Notes: generated from the letters alone by a model not told the origin. A DNA stretch of 64,000 nucleotides from Bradyrhizobium sp. BTAi1 (GCF_000015165.1 NC_009485.1:1528001-1592000), one strand, 5' to 3'; shown: positions 26,149-36,368, counted from the stretch's first letter. A program made the numbers and translations.

Positions 26149-27342
26149 ATGAATATACAGGTTCTTGATGCTGGCTGCGATGCAAGCGGCGGCTACGGGG
26201 TGGATGTGACGCGCGGCAAGCGGGTCGGCCGGGTATCCTCGGAATGGTTCTCCCGTCCGGCGGATGAGCGTTATCTGTCGCTTGATGAGCTGGCTCGCAC
26301 GGTGCGTGCTCGCGCCGAGCGCAGCTGGACGCGCGTGGTTGAAAGCGCGCTCATCCACGTGGAGGCAAGCCGTGCGGATCCTGAGCGCTTGACGCTGATG
26401 CTGCCCGGCTCGGACACGCCAGTCGCGCCGACCCACTGGAGCTTCGGCCAGCTTGCAAGCCAAGTCGGCGCTCCCGCCGCTTACTTGCGACAACTCCCCG
26501 CCGCACTCGCAGGCATCAACCTGCAATATGGCCTGACCGCCAATCGCGCCGAACAAATCAAGACGCTCGAGACTGATGATGGACGCGTTGAGCTTCGTGC
26601 AGTCACCAGCCTGGACTACGGTCGGATCTTTGACCATGAACTGGTCGAGGCCGTGCAGCGCATCGCCGGCAATGGCACAGGTGATACACGCTGGAAGGTG
26701 CCCGGGGTGCTCGACTGGTCAACCGGGACCTACAATCCCCGTGTTGACATTTCCAAAGATACGACGACCCTTTATGCATCGGACAGAGATGTTTTCCTTT
26801 TCCTGGTCGATGACCTGAATCCGATCGAAGCCGGCCGTCTGCCGGACGGCTCGCCCGATCTTTATTTCCGCGGTTTCTATTGCTGGAATTCGGAGGTCGG
26901 GGCAAAGACGCTTGGCATGGCGAGCTTCTATCTCCGCGCAGTCTGCCAAAATCGGAACCTGTGGGGCGTGGAAGATTTCGAGGAGATCATCATTCGCCAT
27001 TCCAAATACGCAGCGTCCCGCTTTGCTCACGAAGCGGCCCCAGCGCTGCTGAACTTCGCCAATTCGTCGCCCATGCCCTTCGTCAACGGCATCAAGGCCG
27101 CGCGCGAGCGGATCGTGGCACATAGTGATGAGGATCGCACCGAGTTTCTACGTCGCCGCGGCTTCTCCAAAGCCGAGACAGCCAAGGTTATAGAAGCGGT
27201 GCTGGCGGAGGAGCGCCGCCCGCCTGAAAGCATCTTCGATTTCGTGCAGGGCATCACCGCCGTCGCGCGCGACAAGCTGCATCAGGATGCTCGCCTCGAT
27301 ATGGAGGCAAAGGCGAAGAAGCTGTTGGATCGCGCCGCCTGA
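26149..27342 (+). CDS. DUF932 domain protein of mobile elements
   Basis: This 397-residue protein (MNIQVLDAGCDASGGYGVDV) has the DUF932 core: SALIHVEASRADPERLTLML, LRAVTSLDYGRIFDHELVEAV and FYCWNSEVGAKTLGMASFYL. DUF932 proteins are regular members of plasmid and ICE maintenance regions; their biochemical role is unknown. The start at 26149 has GGAG at 26136; 26134 is an alternative. It precedes the ParB-like gene in the same orientation. The 349 bases upstream (25800-26148) hold no gene. Confidence 0.8.
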   Translation: MNIQVLDAGCDASGGYGVDVTRGKRVGRVSSEWFSRPADERYLSLDELARTVRARAERSWTRVVESALIHVEASRADPERLTLMLPGSDTPVAPTHWSFGQLASQVGAPAAYLRQLPAALAGINLQYGLTANRAEQIKTLETDDGRVELRAVTSLDYGRIFDHELVEAVQRIAGNGTGDTRWKVPGVLDWSTGTYNPRVDISKDTTTLYASDRDVFLFLVDDLNPIEAGRLPDGSPDLYFRGFYCWNSEVGAKTLGMASFYLRAVCQNRNLWGVEDFEEIIIRHSKYAASRFAHEAAPALLNFANSSPMPFVNGIKAARERIVAHSDEDRTEFLRRRGFSKAETAKVIEAVLAEERRPPESIFDFVQGITAVARDKLHQDARLDMEAKAKKLLDRAA

Positions 27343-27963
27343 CCCCGACCAGGCCAGGACGATCTTTCGTGCCTGGGCTTCTTTCTTTATGCTTCCGGTT
27401 TGTCTCTACTTGGCGCTGCCCTCTTAGAGCAAGAGGGCGGCGCTTCGCTCCTTGAATGGGTCGGAGGTCGAGAGAAGGTCTCGGCCGCCCGTTCTCGGAG
27501 AAACTGACATGGCAAAGGCCGTTCAGAAGATTATGCTGTCGCCCTCGCGCGACATTCCGTTCAACAAGCTGGTTCTGAGTCAGTCCAATGTGCGCCGCGT
27601 AAAGGCTGGTGTCTCGATCGAGCAGCTCGCCGAAAGCATTGCGCAGCGCACGCTGCTGCAAAGCCTGAACGTTCGGGCCGTTGTCGATGACGAAGGCAAC
27701 GAGACCGGCATGTTCGAAGTGCCGGCCGGCGGCAGGCGTTATCGCGCCCTCGAGCTTCTTGTGAAGCAGAAGCGCATGTCCAGGACGCAGGCTGTTCCCT
27801 GCGTGGTGCGAGAGGGCGGTATCGCAGAGGATGACTCGCTTGCGGAGAATGACGAGCGGGTAGGTCTGTTAGGTTCTGTGCTCGAACTGTCCTGTTAGAG
27901 TCGTGTGGCTGTCATCGTTATGGTTCATATGCGTGGGGCATTTTGAGGAGGGCACGTAGACGT

Positions 27964-28131
27964 CCGAGTCAAGCGTTCCCGCAGCGTAGCGAGGACAATG
28001 CTTGACGCGGCGGCGACACCACAAACTAGTCAAATGGTTGCAGGCGAAGTCCTGCAACCCTGCCACGTGGCGAACGGGAGAGCGCGAGGGGAACCCCTCG
28101 CATTCTAAACAAAAGAGTGCGCCGCAGGCGC
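27964..28131 (+). promoter_or_regulatory. Array of four hairpins upstream of the recombinase operon
   Basis: In order: an imperfect stem GTCAAGC...GCTTGAC (about 27970-28008), a perfect 9-bp stem GGTTGCAGG/CCTGCAACC (28036-28059), a 7-8-bp stem GCGAGGGG/CCCCTCGC (28084-28101) and a 5-bp stem GCGCC/GGCGC (28119-28131). The 375 bases between the element end and tnpA hold no gene. The array could be recombinase arm-sites or a structured leader. Confidence 0.45.
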
Positions 28132-28243
28132 TCCGCTTAATAACAGCTGGTTCGGGAAGCTGTCTTCTTTGTTGCTGTACAGGGAGTTGCGCCGAGCTCG
28201 GCGTCTTTTGCCGTTTCGGACGGCGAGGACCAAAGAGGACAGT

Positions 28244-29401
28244 ATGGCGCGGATCATCAAGGCGGCGATGGGCTATGCCGCAATCCCGGCAGGCTTTCCG
28301 ATTCTGGTGTCGGAGCGGATGGCGATCATCGAGCCGGCGTTTGCCTGGCTGATGGAGTTGGCGACCATACCGGGCCGCAGCCATGCGGCTGAAACGATTC
28401 GGACCTACGGCGAGCACCTGCATGACTGGTTCGACAGCCTGGAGCAATCCGGGCTCAATTGGCGCGGGGTCGGCGAGGCGGAGATTGCGGCCTGGCGCAA
28501 CCGCATGCTCTCACAGCCGAGCCCGCATACGAAGCGGCCATACGCGCGGTCGACGGTGAATGATCGGGTTCGCACGGTCTGCCGGTTTTATGCCTGGGCG
28601 CAGGGACGCGGCTGGATCGAGGCCTTGCCGTTCCACTTTGTCGACGTGCGGGTGGGCTCTGGTCGGCGACAAGCGTTCCTTGCGCATGTCGATGCGCGTC
28701 CCGGTGTCGTGGCGGCAAACATCCTGACTGTTGCCGAGCATGAGCGCTTGCCGCGACCGTTGCGGGTCGATCAGTTGCGTCGGGTCTTCGCCCTGTTGGA
28801 GATGCCCTACCGCCTGATGGCGGAATGGGCGCTGGCGACGGGATTGCGGCGCAAGGAGCTTTGCGGCTTGGCTGTCTTCCAGGTCCCGGAGACAGCACAT
28901 CTTGATGACGAGGATCATCCGCTAGTCGGCGTGCCCTTGACGATCACCAAGGGCGACAAGCCTCGCACGATCTACCCGCCGATCCGCTTGGTTGACCGCA
29001 CGCAGCGCTATATCGACGAAGTGCGCACGCCGCAGGTACGGGCGTTGCGTCGCCAACGGTCAAATTATCGGTCGCCATCGGCGCTCTTCCTCAATCTTCA
29101 GGGGAATGCCGTCAGCAAGACGCGATTGACTGCGGTGTTTGCGGAAGCCTTCCGGGCTGCCGGTGTGGCGGGTTCATTGCATTGGTTGCGCCATACCTTT
29201 GCGATGACGATGCTGGTGCGATTACAGCGACAGGCATCGATCACGCCTGACCTCAATCCGCTGAAGATCGTCCAGGTCTTGCTGGGGCACAGTTCGATCC
29301 AGAGCACGGCGATCTACCTGCGCTGCGTCGAGCTCAATGCCCGGGAACTCGCCGACAGCATCGACTATCTCTATGGCGAGTTGATCCCCGATGGCCGGTA
29401 A
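28244..29401 (+). CDS. Tyrosine recombinase (TnpA-like, first of three)
   Basis: This 385-residue protein (MARIIKAAMGYAAIPAGFPI) has an N-terminal SAM-like core-binding domain and a C-terminal catalytic domain with all residues visible: Arg in ATGLRRKELCGL, HWLRHTFAM (His-x-x-Arg), LLGHSS, and the nucleophile region TAIYLR. The start at 28244 has AGAGGAC upstream. It overlaps the next gene by 11 bases. It is similar in size and position to TnpA of Tn554-type elements. Confidence 0.88.
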   Translation: MARIIKAAMGYAAIPAGFPILVSERMAIIEPAFAWLMELATIPGRSHAAETIRTYGEHLHDWFDSLEQSGLNWRGVGEAEIAAWRNRMLSQPSPHTKRPYARSTVNDRVRTVCRFYAWAQGRGWIEALPFHFVDVRVGSGRRQAFLAHVDARPGVVAANILTVAEHERLPRPLRVDQLRRVFALLEMPYRLMAEWALATGLRRKELCGLAVFQVPETAHLDDEDHPLVGVPLTITKGDKPRTIYPPIRLVDRTQRYIDEVRTPQVRALRRQRSNYRSPSALFLNLQGNAVSKTRLTAVFAEAFRAAGVAGSLHWLRHTFAMTMLVRLQRQASITPDLNPLKIVQVLLGHSSIQSTAIYLRCVELNARELADSIDYLYGELIPDGR

Positions 29402-31202
29402 GCGTGAGCGTATCGACCGGCGTCTATCGGCTGCGTCAGCGAAGGTGCTGGAGCAGCCGGCCGATGCCATTGCCGTCTTCCGCGACGGTTGGGGCGAGGT
29501 CGCAAAGCGCTACGATCTCGGCAAGCTTGGGTTGCCGACAGACGTTACGATGCTTCTGGCGGACGCCTTCCGCAATCATCATGCCGCATCGAGCTCCGAA
29601 ACGCACCGTCATTGCTGGATGGCACTGCGTGTCTTCGCCCGTTTTGCGGTCGAGGACGGGCATGTTCTTTCTGCCGGGGATCTGACCACCGCAATGGTCG
29701 GGCGCTATATCGCCTGGCTGGATCGACAGATCGCGGGACAGACGAACAAGCCCTGGTCAAAGGGGGCGCGGGCGAATGTGCTGATGCAGCTTCGCCAGAT
29801 GATCGACTGGACGAAGCGCCGGCATCCGTCGCGGCTGCCGTCCCGGATCGACTTCCCCTGGCGGGTCTGGCCGAACCGGACTGCCGACACCCGACCGCGT
29901 CTTGGCGGGGAGGATCTCAAGGCGATCCTACGCGCGTGCTATGAAGAACTCGACGAGGCGTGGGATCGCTTCGACACGGGGCGGACCATCCTCGCGACGA
30001 GCGGCCCGGCTGATGGCGTCGATCCCGAGCTTTGCGACATGGTCCGGGCGCTTGCTCGGGTGAATGACGGGGTGCTTCCATCGCGGACGCTTGCGATCCG
30101 CAGCCAGGTCAACATATCGGCGGTCAGCCGCCATGGCGGGCTTCGTCATCTTGGCGGTTATCTTCACTTGACCGGCGAAACGGTCGTCGCGTTCTTCATC
30201 GCCATTGCGATCCAAACGGCGGGCAATCCGGATGCGCTGCGGCTGATAACGCGCGATTGCCAAGTGGCGCATCCGCTCGACGAGCATCGCATCATCGTCG
30301 AATGGGCCAAGCCCCGGGCCGGTGCCAAGGTGAAGCGAGCGCAGCGGCGGTCCTTCGATCGCCGTCGGCGACATGCTGCGCCGAACCTGATCGACCGGTT
30401 GCTGGCGATGACGGCGCCGCTCGTCTCCCGGGCCAGCCGGCAGGACCGCAATCGCCTGTTCCTGGTCAAGAGCGAGAAGAAGGACGCGGTCACGCTCATT
30501 GCGGAGGCGACCTTGTCGCACGCCCTGAAGCCGTTCATCAAACGCTCCAATGCCCGGATCGCCATCTGGAACAAGGCTGCACCGGAGCGGGCACGTCAGC
30601 TCTTGCCGGACTTTGCCGCCGTTCTGCTGCGCGGCAGCGTCGCCACCGAATATTACAAGGCGTCTGGCGGCGACATCGTCGCGACACAGGATGTGCTCAA
30701 CCATGCCCGCGCCGACACGACCGAGCTTTACATCAAGGGGCCGCAGACGCGCCGCATCCAGCGCGAGACAATCGCCCGATTGCAGGAGCTGATGCTCGGC
30801 TGGATCGTCGGCGCGAAGGCGAACTGCGAGAATCGGGCGCAGCGCGACCGGATTGCGCTGGCGAGCAATGCGACGGTTCCGTTCAGTCATGATTGCCTCA
30901 ACCCGCTCGCGGGCACAGCACCAGACTCGATAGCAGGTCGGGTCTGCCGGCACTTCGGCGGATGCCTGCGCTGCCCGGGACTGGTCATCCCGATCGATGC
31001 GGAGCACATGGCGCGCATCCTTCAGGCGATCGGCGAACTGGAGCGCGCGCGTGAACGCATTGATCCGCGCCGCTTCGAGCTCCTGTATGCGCCGAGCCTG
31101 CGCATCTTGGTCGACGACATCCTGCCGGACTTCCCGCAAACACTGCGAGGTGATGCCGAACAACGAATGCTGGCTCTCGCACGGCTTCCGGCGCTGGAGT
31201 GA
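29391..31202 (+). CDS. Tyrosine-recombinase-like protein with altered catalytic residues (second of three)
   Basis: This 603-residue protein has the phage-integrase fold, but at the first catalytic Arg it reads QTAGNPDALRLI instead of TGxRxxEL, and box II reads FAAVLLRGSVATEYY without the usual His. The terminal NHARADTTELYIKG keeps the late His and Tyr. It may therefore serve a structural or helper role in a heteromeric complex. A Cys-containing C-terminus (CRHFGGCLRCPG) resembles a zinc finger. It overlaps tnpA and ends three bases before the third gene. Confidence 0.8.
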   Translation: MAGKRERIDRRLSAASAKVLEQPADAIAVFRDGWGEVAKRYDLGKLGLPTDVTMLLADAFRNHHAASSSETHRHCWMALRVFARFAVEDGHVLSAGDLTTAMVGRYIAWLDRQIAGQTNKPWSKGARANVLMQLRQMIDWTKRRHPSRLPSRIDFPWRVWPNRTADTRPRLGGEDLKAILRACYEELDEAWDRFDTGRTILATSGPADGVDPELCDMVRALARVNDGVLPSRTLAIRSQVNISAVSRHGGLRHLGGYLHLTGETVVAFFIAIAIQTAGNPDALRLITRDCQVAHPLDEHRIIVEWAKPRAGAKVKRAQRRSFDRRRRHAAPNLIDRLLAMTAPLVSRASRQDRNRLFLVKSEKKDAVTLIAEATLSHALKPFIKRSNARIAIWNKAAPERARQLLPDFAAVLLRGSVATEYYKASGGDIVATQDVLNHARADTTELYIKGPQTRRIQRETIARLQELMLGWIVGAKANCENRAQRDRIALASNATVPFSHDCLNPLAGTAPDSIAGRVCRHFGGCLRCPGLVIPIDAEHMARILQAIGELERARERIDPRRFELLYAPSLRILVDDILPDFPQTLRGDAEQRMLALARLPALE

Positions 31203-31205
31203 GCG

Positions 31206-33080
31206 ATGACGGCTTCCACGGCGCGCAATCTTGTCGCCGCCGTCAGGCCGGCGCTTCGGATATCGGCGCGGTCCGTATGGTCCGATCAGGTCTGGCATCT
31301 CGACGGTCATCGTCCTGGCAGCAACCGCAGCGACTTCTCGCTCGACTGGGGTTTTGTTCTTGCTGACGACAGCCGGTTCAGTGATCCGCGATGGGCTGAC
31401 TGGCGAGAGGCGGCGAAGCTGTTCCTATGGAGTCTGAAGCTCGATCCGCCTCCTGGGTACCGCAACGCTCATGAATCGACGATCGTCTCCGTCTTCAATA
31501 GGTTGCGGATGCTGATCCGCTGGATGGCGGCGCAGGGATATCGGTGCTTTGCCGATCTCGACCGCGACGCCTGCGACCGGTTCATGACGGTGATGGCGCA
31601 GCGTCCGGGCCACAAGCCTGGCAGTACGCTGAAGAGCACGACACTGGGAAACCATGCCAATCTGCTGACGCGCCTTTATCTGCAGGGAGCAAAGTTCCCG
31701 GAGATCGCAATCGCCGATCCATTCCCGGGGATCGCGCCGCCGTTCGTTCGCCGCGACCGGGGGTGGCTGCCTTATACGCCGGACGCGATCGCCGTGCCCC
31801 TGGTCTCGGCGGCGCTGCGGCTGATCGGGACGCCGGCCGACGACGTCATCGCTCTGCAGGCCCAGGCGCAGTCCGTCTATGACCATGCGCTCGCTAACGG
31901 GATCAGCCAGACCAAGGCCGGCTTCATCGTGACTGACGCGATCGCGCCGTTCACCTTCGCGACACTGCCTGGTGAGGAAACTGCCTGGCATGAAGCGCCC
32001 GTCACCAGCACCAAGCAGGTGCGCAATCTCGCCGATCGCATTTACGACGCCTGCTTTGTGGTGGTCAGCTATCTGGTCGGCGCCCGGATCTCGGAGATCC
32101 TCGGCCTTCAGGTCGGCTGCATCGAGCAGCATCCTGCCGACGACGGCAGCGAGAGCTTCGCCTATCTCGTCGGGCGGATTTACAAGACGGCGCGTGGCAT
32201 CGATGGCGAAGCCCATCGCTGGGTTGCGCCGGCACCCGTCGAGCGGGCTGTCGTAGTCATGGAGCGGCTGACCGCCCGTCTTCGGGCCCAAAGCGGACGA
32301 GACGATCTCTTTCTGGCGATGGCTAGCAACGGCCTTATTGGTCCTGCGGCCCGCATCAACCTCCCCGTCGGCTCCACGATCATAAGGCGGCTGAATGATC
32401 TGTTTGCGCTGTTCATCGGCCTGCCGGACCACGAGGGCGAGCCCTGGCATCTGAACACGCATCAGGGCCGCAAGACGTTTGCCCGCTTCGTCGGCAAACG
32501 CGACCGGACCGGCCTGTATGCGCTTCAGGCCCACTTCGGTCATGTGACCCGGGCCATGACTGATCGCGGCTACGTCGGGACCGACTTCGCGCTCGACGAC
32601 CTGATCGACCGGCATGCCCGGGAAGAAACCCGCGCCGCTCTCGAAGAAGTGCTGACGGCAACCGCCCTCGCGGGCAAGGGCGGACGGATGATCGCCGCCC
32701 GCTCCCAGTTCCGCGGGCGCACGCGCGACGGCGATGTCCAGGCCTATGTCTCCTTCCTGATGGAGGAGACTGATCTGCGGCTCGGCGTCTGCGATTGGGG
32801 CTATTGCGTCTACCGCGTCGAAACGGCTGCCTGCTTCGGCGATGAGAAAGGCCCCAACCCCGTTCTGAGGACCGAAAGTACGTGTCTCGCCTGCGCCAAC
32901 TTCGCCGTCACCGCCAGGCACAGGCCTGTCTGGCAGGCCCGCCGCGATCGCAATACGGATCTTCTCGGCCATCCCGGCCTGGACCCGGTCAGCCGGCAAC
33001 TCGCCGAAACCCGGATTGCCGAATGCGATCGCATCCTTGGTGAACTCGACCATGCAAAGGATGTTCGCCATGGCGCGTAA
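31206..33080 (+). CDS. Tyrosine recombinase (TnpB-like, third of three)
   Basis: This 624-residue protein has a complete catalytic set: Arg in LVGARISEILGL, NTHQGRKTFARF (His-x-x-Arg), HFGHVTRAMTDRGYVG (His and Tyr). The size matches Tn554 TnpB. A C-terminal cluster (CDWGYCVYRVETAACFGDEKG, then CLACANFAV) looks like a zinc-binding module. It overlaps the TnpC-like gene by 11 bases. Confidence 0.87.
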   Translation: MTASTARNLVAAVRPALRISARSVWSDQVWHLDGHRPGSNRSDFSLDWGFVLADDSRFSDPRWADWREAAKLFLWSLKLDPPPGYRNAHESTIVSVFNRLRMLIRWMAAQGYRCFADLDRDACDRFMTVMAQRPGHKPGSTLKSTTLGNHANLLTRLYLQGAKFPEIAIADPFPGIAPPFVRRDRGWLPYTPDAIAVPLVSAALRLIGTPADDVIALQAQAQSVYDHALANGISQTKAGFIVTDAIAPFTFATLPGEETAWHEAPVTSTKQVRNLADRIYDACFVVVSYLVGARISEILGLQVGCIEQHPADDGSESFAYLVGRIYKTARGIDGEAHRWVAPAPVERAVVVMERLTARLRAQSGRDDLFLAMASNGLIGPAARINLPVGSTIIRRLNDLFALFIGLPDHEGEPWHLNTHQGRKTFARFVGKRDRTGLYALQAHFGHVTRAMTDRGYVGTDFALDDLIDRHAREETRAALEEVLTATALAGKGGRMIAARSQFRGRTRDGDVQAYVSFLMEETDLRLGVCDWGYCVYRVETAACFGDEKGPNPVLRTESTCLACANFAVTARHRPVWQARRDRNTDLLGHPGLDPVSRQLAETRIAECDRILGELDHAKDVRHGA

Positions 33081-33552
33081 GACCAGCAAAATGCCGGCCC
33101 TCACGCCTGCCGAAAAGCGCCTGCGCAACACCCACTGCAAGCTGCGGGATGCTCTGGAGCGGCTGGTGAAGGGGCTGCCCACACACCCGGACCTGCAAAA
33201 GCGATCCTACCGCCTGACCGTCGCGACGCTCGCACGCGAAGCGCGCGTCGGCCGCAATGCGATCTACGCCAATCATCGATCGATCATCGACGAATTACGC
33301 CGCGCCAGTGATCGCAAGGTCGTTCCCGAGAAGCTCGCAGCCTGGGAAGACAAACTCGCCCAGCAGCGCGCTCTGATCCAGGTCTTGCAGATCGAGGAGC
33401 GGCGTATGGTGACGGAAAATGCCGTCCTGCTGAAGCGCATCCTCGACGCCGAAACGGAGGTTGAGCGGCAGAAGCGTCATAATGCCCGCCTGATCGCCGA
33501 ACGCGATCGCGCCGTGAAACCAGTGCCGCTCACTCGCGGGCCAAAATCCTGA
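33070..33552 (+). CDS. TnpC-like (DUF6262) accessory protein
   Basis: This 160-residue basic protein (MARKTSKMPALTPAEKRLRN) has a short DNA-binding-like segment (LTVATLAREARVGRNAIYAN) followed by a long coiled coil (residues about 75-150). This is the arrangement of TnpC in Tn554-family elements, which sets orientation and frequency of insertion. The ATG at 33070 lies inside the end of the upstream recombinase gene, implying translational coupling. Confidence 0.75.
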   Translation: MARKTSKMPALTPAEKRLRNTHCKLRDALERLVKGLPTHPDLQKRSYRLTVATLAREARVGRNAIYANHRSIIDELRRASDRKVVPEKLAAWEDKLAQQRALIQVLQIEERRMVTENAVLLKRILDAETEVERQKRHNARLIAERDRAVKPVPLTRGPKS

Positions 33553-33630
33553 CGTCGTCTACGACTGCCGGTTTGTGTCGGTGCGGTCGCCGAAGGACAA
33601 TCGTCGCCCCATCTATTGCCTGCGACAATC

Positions 33631-34290
33631 ATGCGCGGCATGATCTGCGGCATGCTTGACCCCTTCGATCCAGACAGCTTCATTGTGCGCGCCGAGGTTC
33701 ATATCCTCGGCATCGAGCCCAAGATCAGCCGCATCCTCGAACTGCCAATCACTCTCAACCTAGCCCAACTCCACGAGGTGCTGCAGGCCGCCTTTGGCTG
33801 GACCGACAGCCATCTGCATCAGTTCAATATTGGCGGTCTCATCTACGGAGCTCCAGAGTTCGATGACGACGGTCTGTCCGACAGCAGGATCTTCGAGGCG
33901 ACCGAGGTCAGGATGATCGACCTTCACTTTCCCGACGATCCCAGCGAAAACCCTCTCGCGATCCTCTACGAATACGACTTCGGCGACAATTGGCGTCATC
34001 TGCTGCGCTTGGAGCGCGTCGCGCGCGAGGAGAGTGCCCAATATCCTCGCTGTATCGCCGCCGCACGCTCAGGACCCCCCGAAGACGCTGGTGGGCCTTC
34101 AGGCTATGCCGACTTCCTCGAGGCCTGGCTCGACCCCGACCATGAAGAACATAAAGCGATGCAACGATGGGCTGGCCGCAAGTTCCACCCGGAGTCCTGC
34201 AATCTCGACGACATCAACAAGGCTATCGCCAAAGCACTACACGCATCAAAGGACGACTATCGCTTCCGTCGAGAAAGCCATCGTGATTGA
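33631..34290 (+). CDS. pRiA4 ORF-3-like protein
   Basis: The product belongs to the plasmid pRiA4b ORF-3 family: VHILGIEPKISRILELP, LAQLHEVLQAAFGWTDSHLHQF and LYEYDFGDNWRHLLRLE are its hallmark segments. The family is common beside transposases, and its function is unknown. The start is uncertain (ATG at 33631, 33640 or 33652). It is the last gene before the right end of the Tn554-like element and is probably cargo or an accessory gene. Confidence 0.8.
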   Translation: MRGMICGMLDPFDPDSFIVRAEVHILGIEPKISRILELPITLNLAQLHEVLQAAFGWTDSHLHQFNIGGLIYGAPEFDDDGLSDSRIFEATEVRMIDLHFPDDPSENPLAILYEYDFGDNWRHLLRLERVAREESAQYPRCIAAARSGPPEDAGGPSGYADFLEAWLDPDHEEHKAMQRWAGRKFHPESCNLDDINKAIAKALHASKDDYRFRRESHRD

Positions 34291-36368
34291 CACCAACCGG
34301 CTGCGCTTCAGTGCCAAAGAGACACCCAAAACGCAAGGCGCAGCCAAGAAGACTAAAGAATCAACGTCATCCAGCTAACAGGACACTTGACGCATAACCT
34401 AAGCGCTTCATCCGCTCGACCAGTTCCGAGCATTCAAGGCCTTGAGCGACGCCGGGCTGAGCGAGGAGGACATCGCCGCGCGTCACTTCGTGACGCCAGC
34501 GATTGTCAAGCAACGGCTGCGGTTGGCATCAGTGTCGCCGAAGCTGCACGAGGTCTATGCCGAAGACGGAATGGCCCTCGAACAGCTCATGGCATTTTCC
34601 GTGACTGCGGACCACGCCAGACAGGAGCAGGTCTGGGACAACGTGAGCCGTTCCGGTCACGACGAGCCCTATCAAATCCGCCGAATGCTCACCGAAAATA
34701 CTGTCCGAGCCTCGGATCGGCGTGCCCGCTTCGTTGGCGTTGATGCCTACGAGCAGGCGGGCGGTGCGATCGAGCGTGACCTCTTTCAGCATGATGATGG
34801 CGGTTGGCTGCGGGACGTCGCCTTGCTCGATCGTCTCGCAACTGAAAAGCTCACGAGCGAGGCCGAGACGATCGCCAGGGAAGGCTGGAAATGGATCTCG
34901 GCCGCCGTGGAGTTTCCCTACGGCCACGCCACGGGCCTACGTGAGCTCGATGGCAAACCTGCCGATCTCACGACCGAGGAGCAGGCGACCATCCATGCGC
35001 TCAATGCTGAGCAGGCCAAGCTGGAGCTCGACTATCAGGACGCGGACGAGCTGCCTGACGACGTCGATCAGCGTCTTGGCGAAATCGAAGCAGCCCTGAT
35101 AGCGTTCGAAGAGCGTTCAATCATCTATGATCCCGCCGACATCTCCCGCGCCGGCGTCTTCGTCAGCATTGATTCCGAAGGGCGCCTGTCGGTGGACCGG
35201 GGTTATGTTCGCCCCGAGGATGAAGCGCGGCAGGAAGATTCGGCCGTCGAGCAGGGCGACGATACGTCGTCCAGCGACAGCCGAGGGTCTGATGGTCCCC
35301 GCTGTGTGCAACTGACCGCGATCTCGGTTGCAGGGAGTGCCACTGATACCGAGGATGATGACGAGGATGCCGCGCGTCCGCTTCCGGACCGCCTCATCAT
35401 CGAGCTGACGGCGCACCGGACGCTGGCATTGCGCGACGCGCTGGCAGAAAATCCCGCGATCGCGTTCCAGGCCGTGTTGCACAACTTCGTGCTGACGGCC
35501 TTTTATCGGTTCGCTAGCTCCGGCAGCTGTCTTGAGATCGGACTTCGTACACCCACATTTCCCGCTCAAGCTCCAGGGTTAAGGGAAAGCGCATCGGCGA
35601 AAGCCGTCGAGGTGCGGCATGAGTCCTGGAAAGCACGGTTGCCCAAGGACGAGAAGGACCTCTGGGATGCGCTCACTGCCCTCGACGGCACGGCTCAAGC
35701 GTCCCTGTTCGCCCACTGTGCGTCGTTTGCCGTCAACGCCGTCTATGAGCCCACGAACCGCTACAACACGGGACGGGTCTCAGCCCACGGCGTCCGCTCG
35801 CGTATTGACCAGGCCGACGTGCTGGCACGCGCCGTCGGGCTCGACATGGTTCGGGCCGGCTGGAAGCCCACGGTCGACAACTATCTCGGTCGTGTCACCA
35901 AGCCGCGCATTCTGGAAGCGGTTCGGGAGGCGAAGGGCGAGACGTCGGCTCAACTCATCGACCATCTGAAGAAGGGCGATATGGCCAAGGAGGCCGAGCG
36001 TCTTCTCGATGGCTCCGGCTGGCTGCCGGAGCCGCTGCGCCCGGTTGAAATCGCCTCGGAGCCGGCCGAGCAGGAGGGGGAAGCAGGACCGTTGCCCGAA
36101 TTCCTCTCCGATGACGAGGAGCGCGAGCCCGCAGCCGACGAAGATCGGCCGGAACAACTTGACGCCGCCGAATAGCATCGTGCCGCGTGACGGCTCCAGC
36201 CGCCCGCGTTGATGACAGTGACATGGGGATCGGCGTACGGCGCCGGTCCCTATTTTTTTGGCGAGGACCCAAGAGGAAGAGCCGGGCCGGGAAGGGTTTG
36301 AGTCGCCGCGGTCTTGAGAGAGCGCCGGGCGGTTCAGCCCATTCCCGCTCTCCGAAAGAAATCCTCCC

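Larger units (their letters stand above)
27869..34402 (+). mobile_element. Tn554-like element with three tyrosine recombinases
   Basis: The ends are imperfect inverted repeats of about 30 bases: TTAGGTTCTG...TGTCCTGTTAG at the left (27869-27898) and the same order inverted at the right (34373-34402, reading TTAGGTTATG...TGTCCTGTTAG). It carries four recombination-type genes in one overlapping operon and a pRiA4-ORF3-like gene. It interrupts parB. Exact ends are uncertain by a few bases, and no target duplication is evident, as for Tn554. Confidence 0.7.
27510..36175 (+). pseudogene. ParB-like protein split by a Tn554-like element
   Basis: The 5' piece (27510-27868) has the ParB N-terminal nuclease/CTPase fold: LVLSQSNVRRV, IEQLAESIAQRTLLQSLNVR and AGGRRYRALELL, ending at AEDDSLAENDER. 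The 3' piece resumes at 34403 in frame (ALHPLDQFRAFKALSDAGLS) with the helix-turn-helix (SEEDIAARHFVTPAIVKQRLRL) and a long acidic C-terminal region, about 590 residues. The intact protein would be about 710 residues, a size usual for ICE ParB-like proteins. The insertion separates nuclease-like from DNA-binding parts. The 3' piece has an internal TTG at 34442 and could be expressed alone. Confidence 0.88.

Noticed and set aside
29928..31310. Long minus-strand frames opposite the tyrosine recombinases
   Set aside because: Shadows of the recombinase genes, Arg/Asp-rich without domains.
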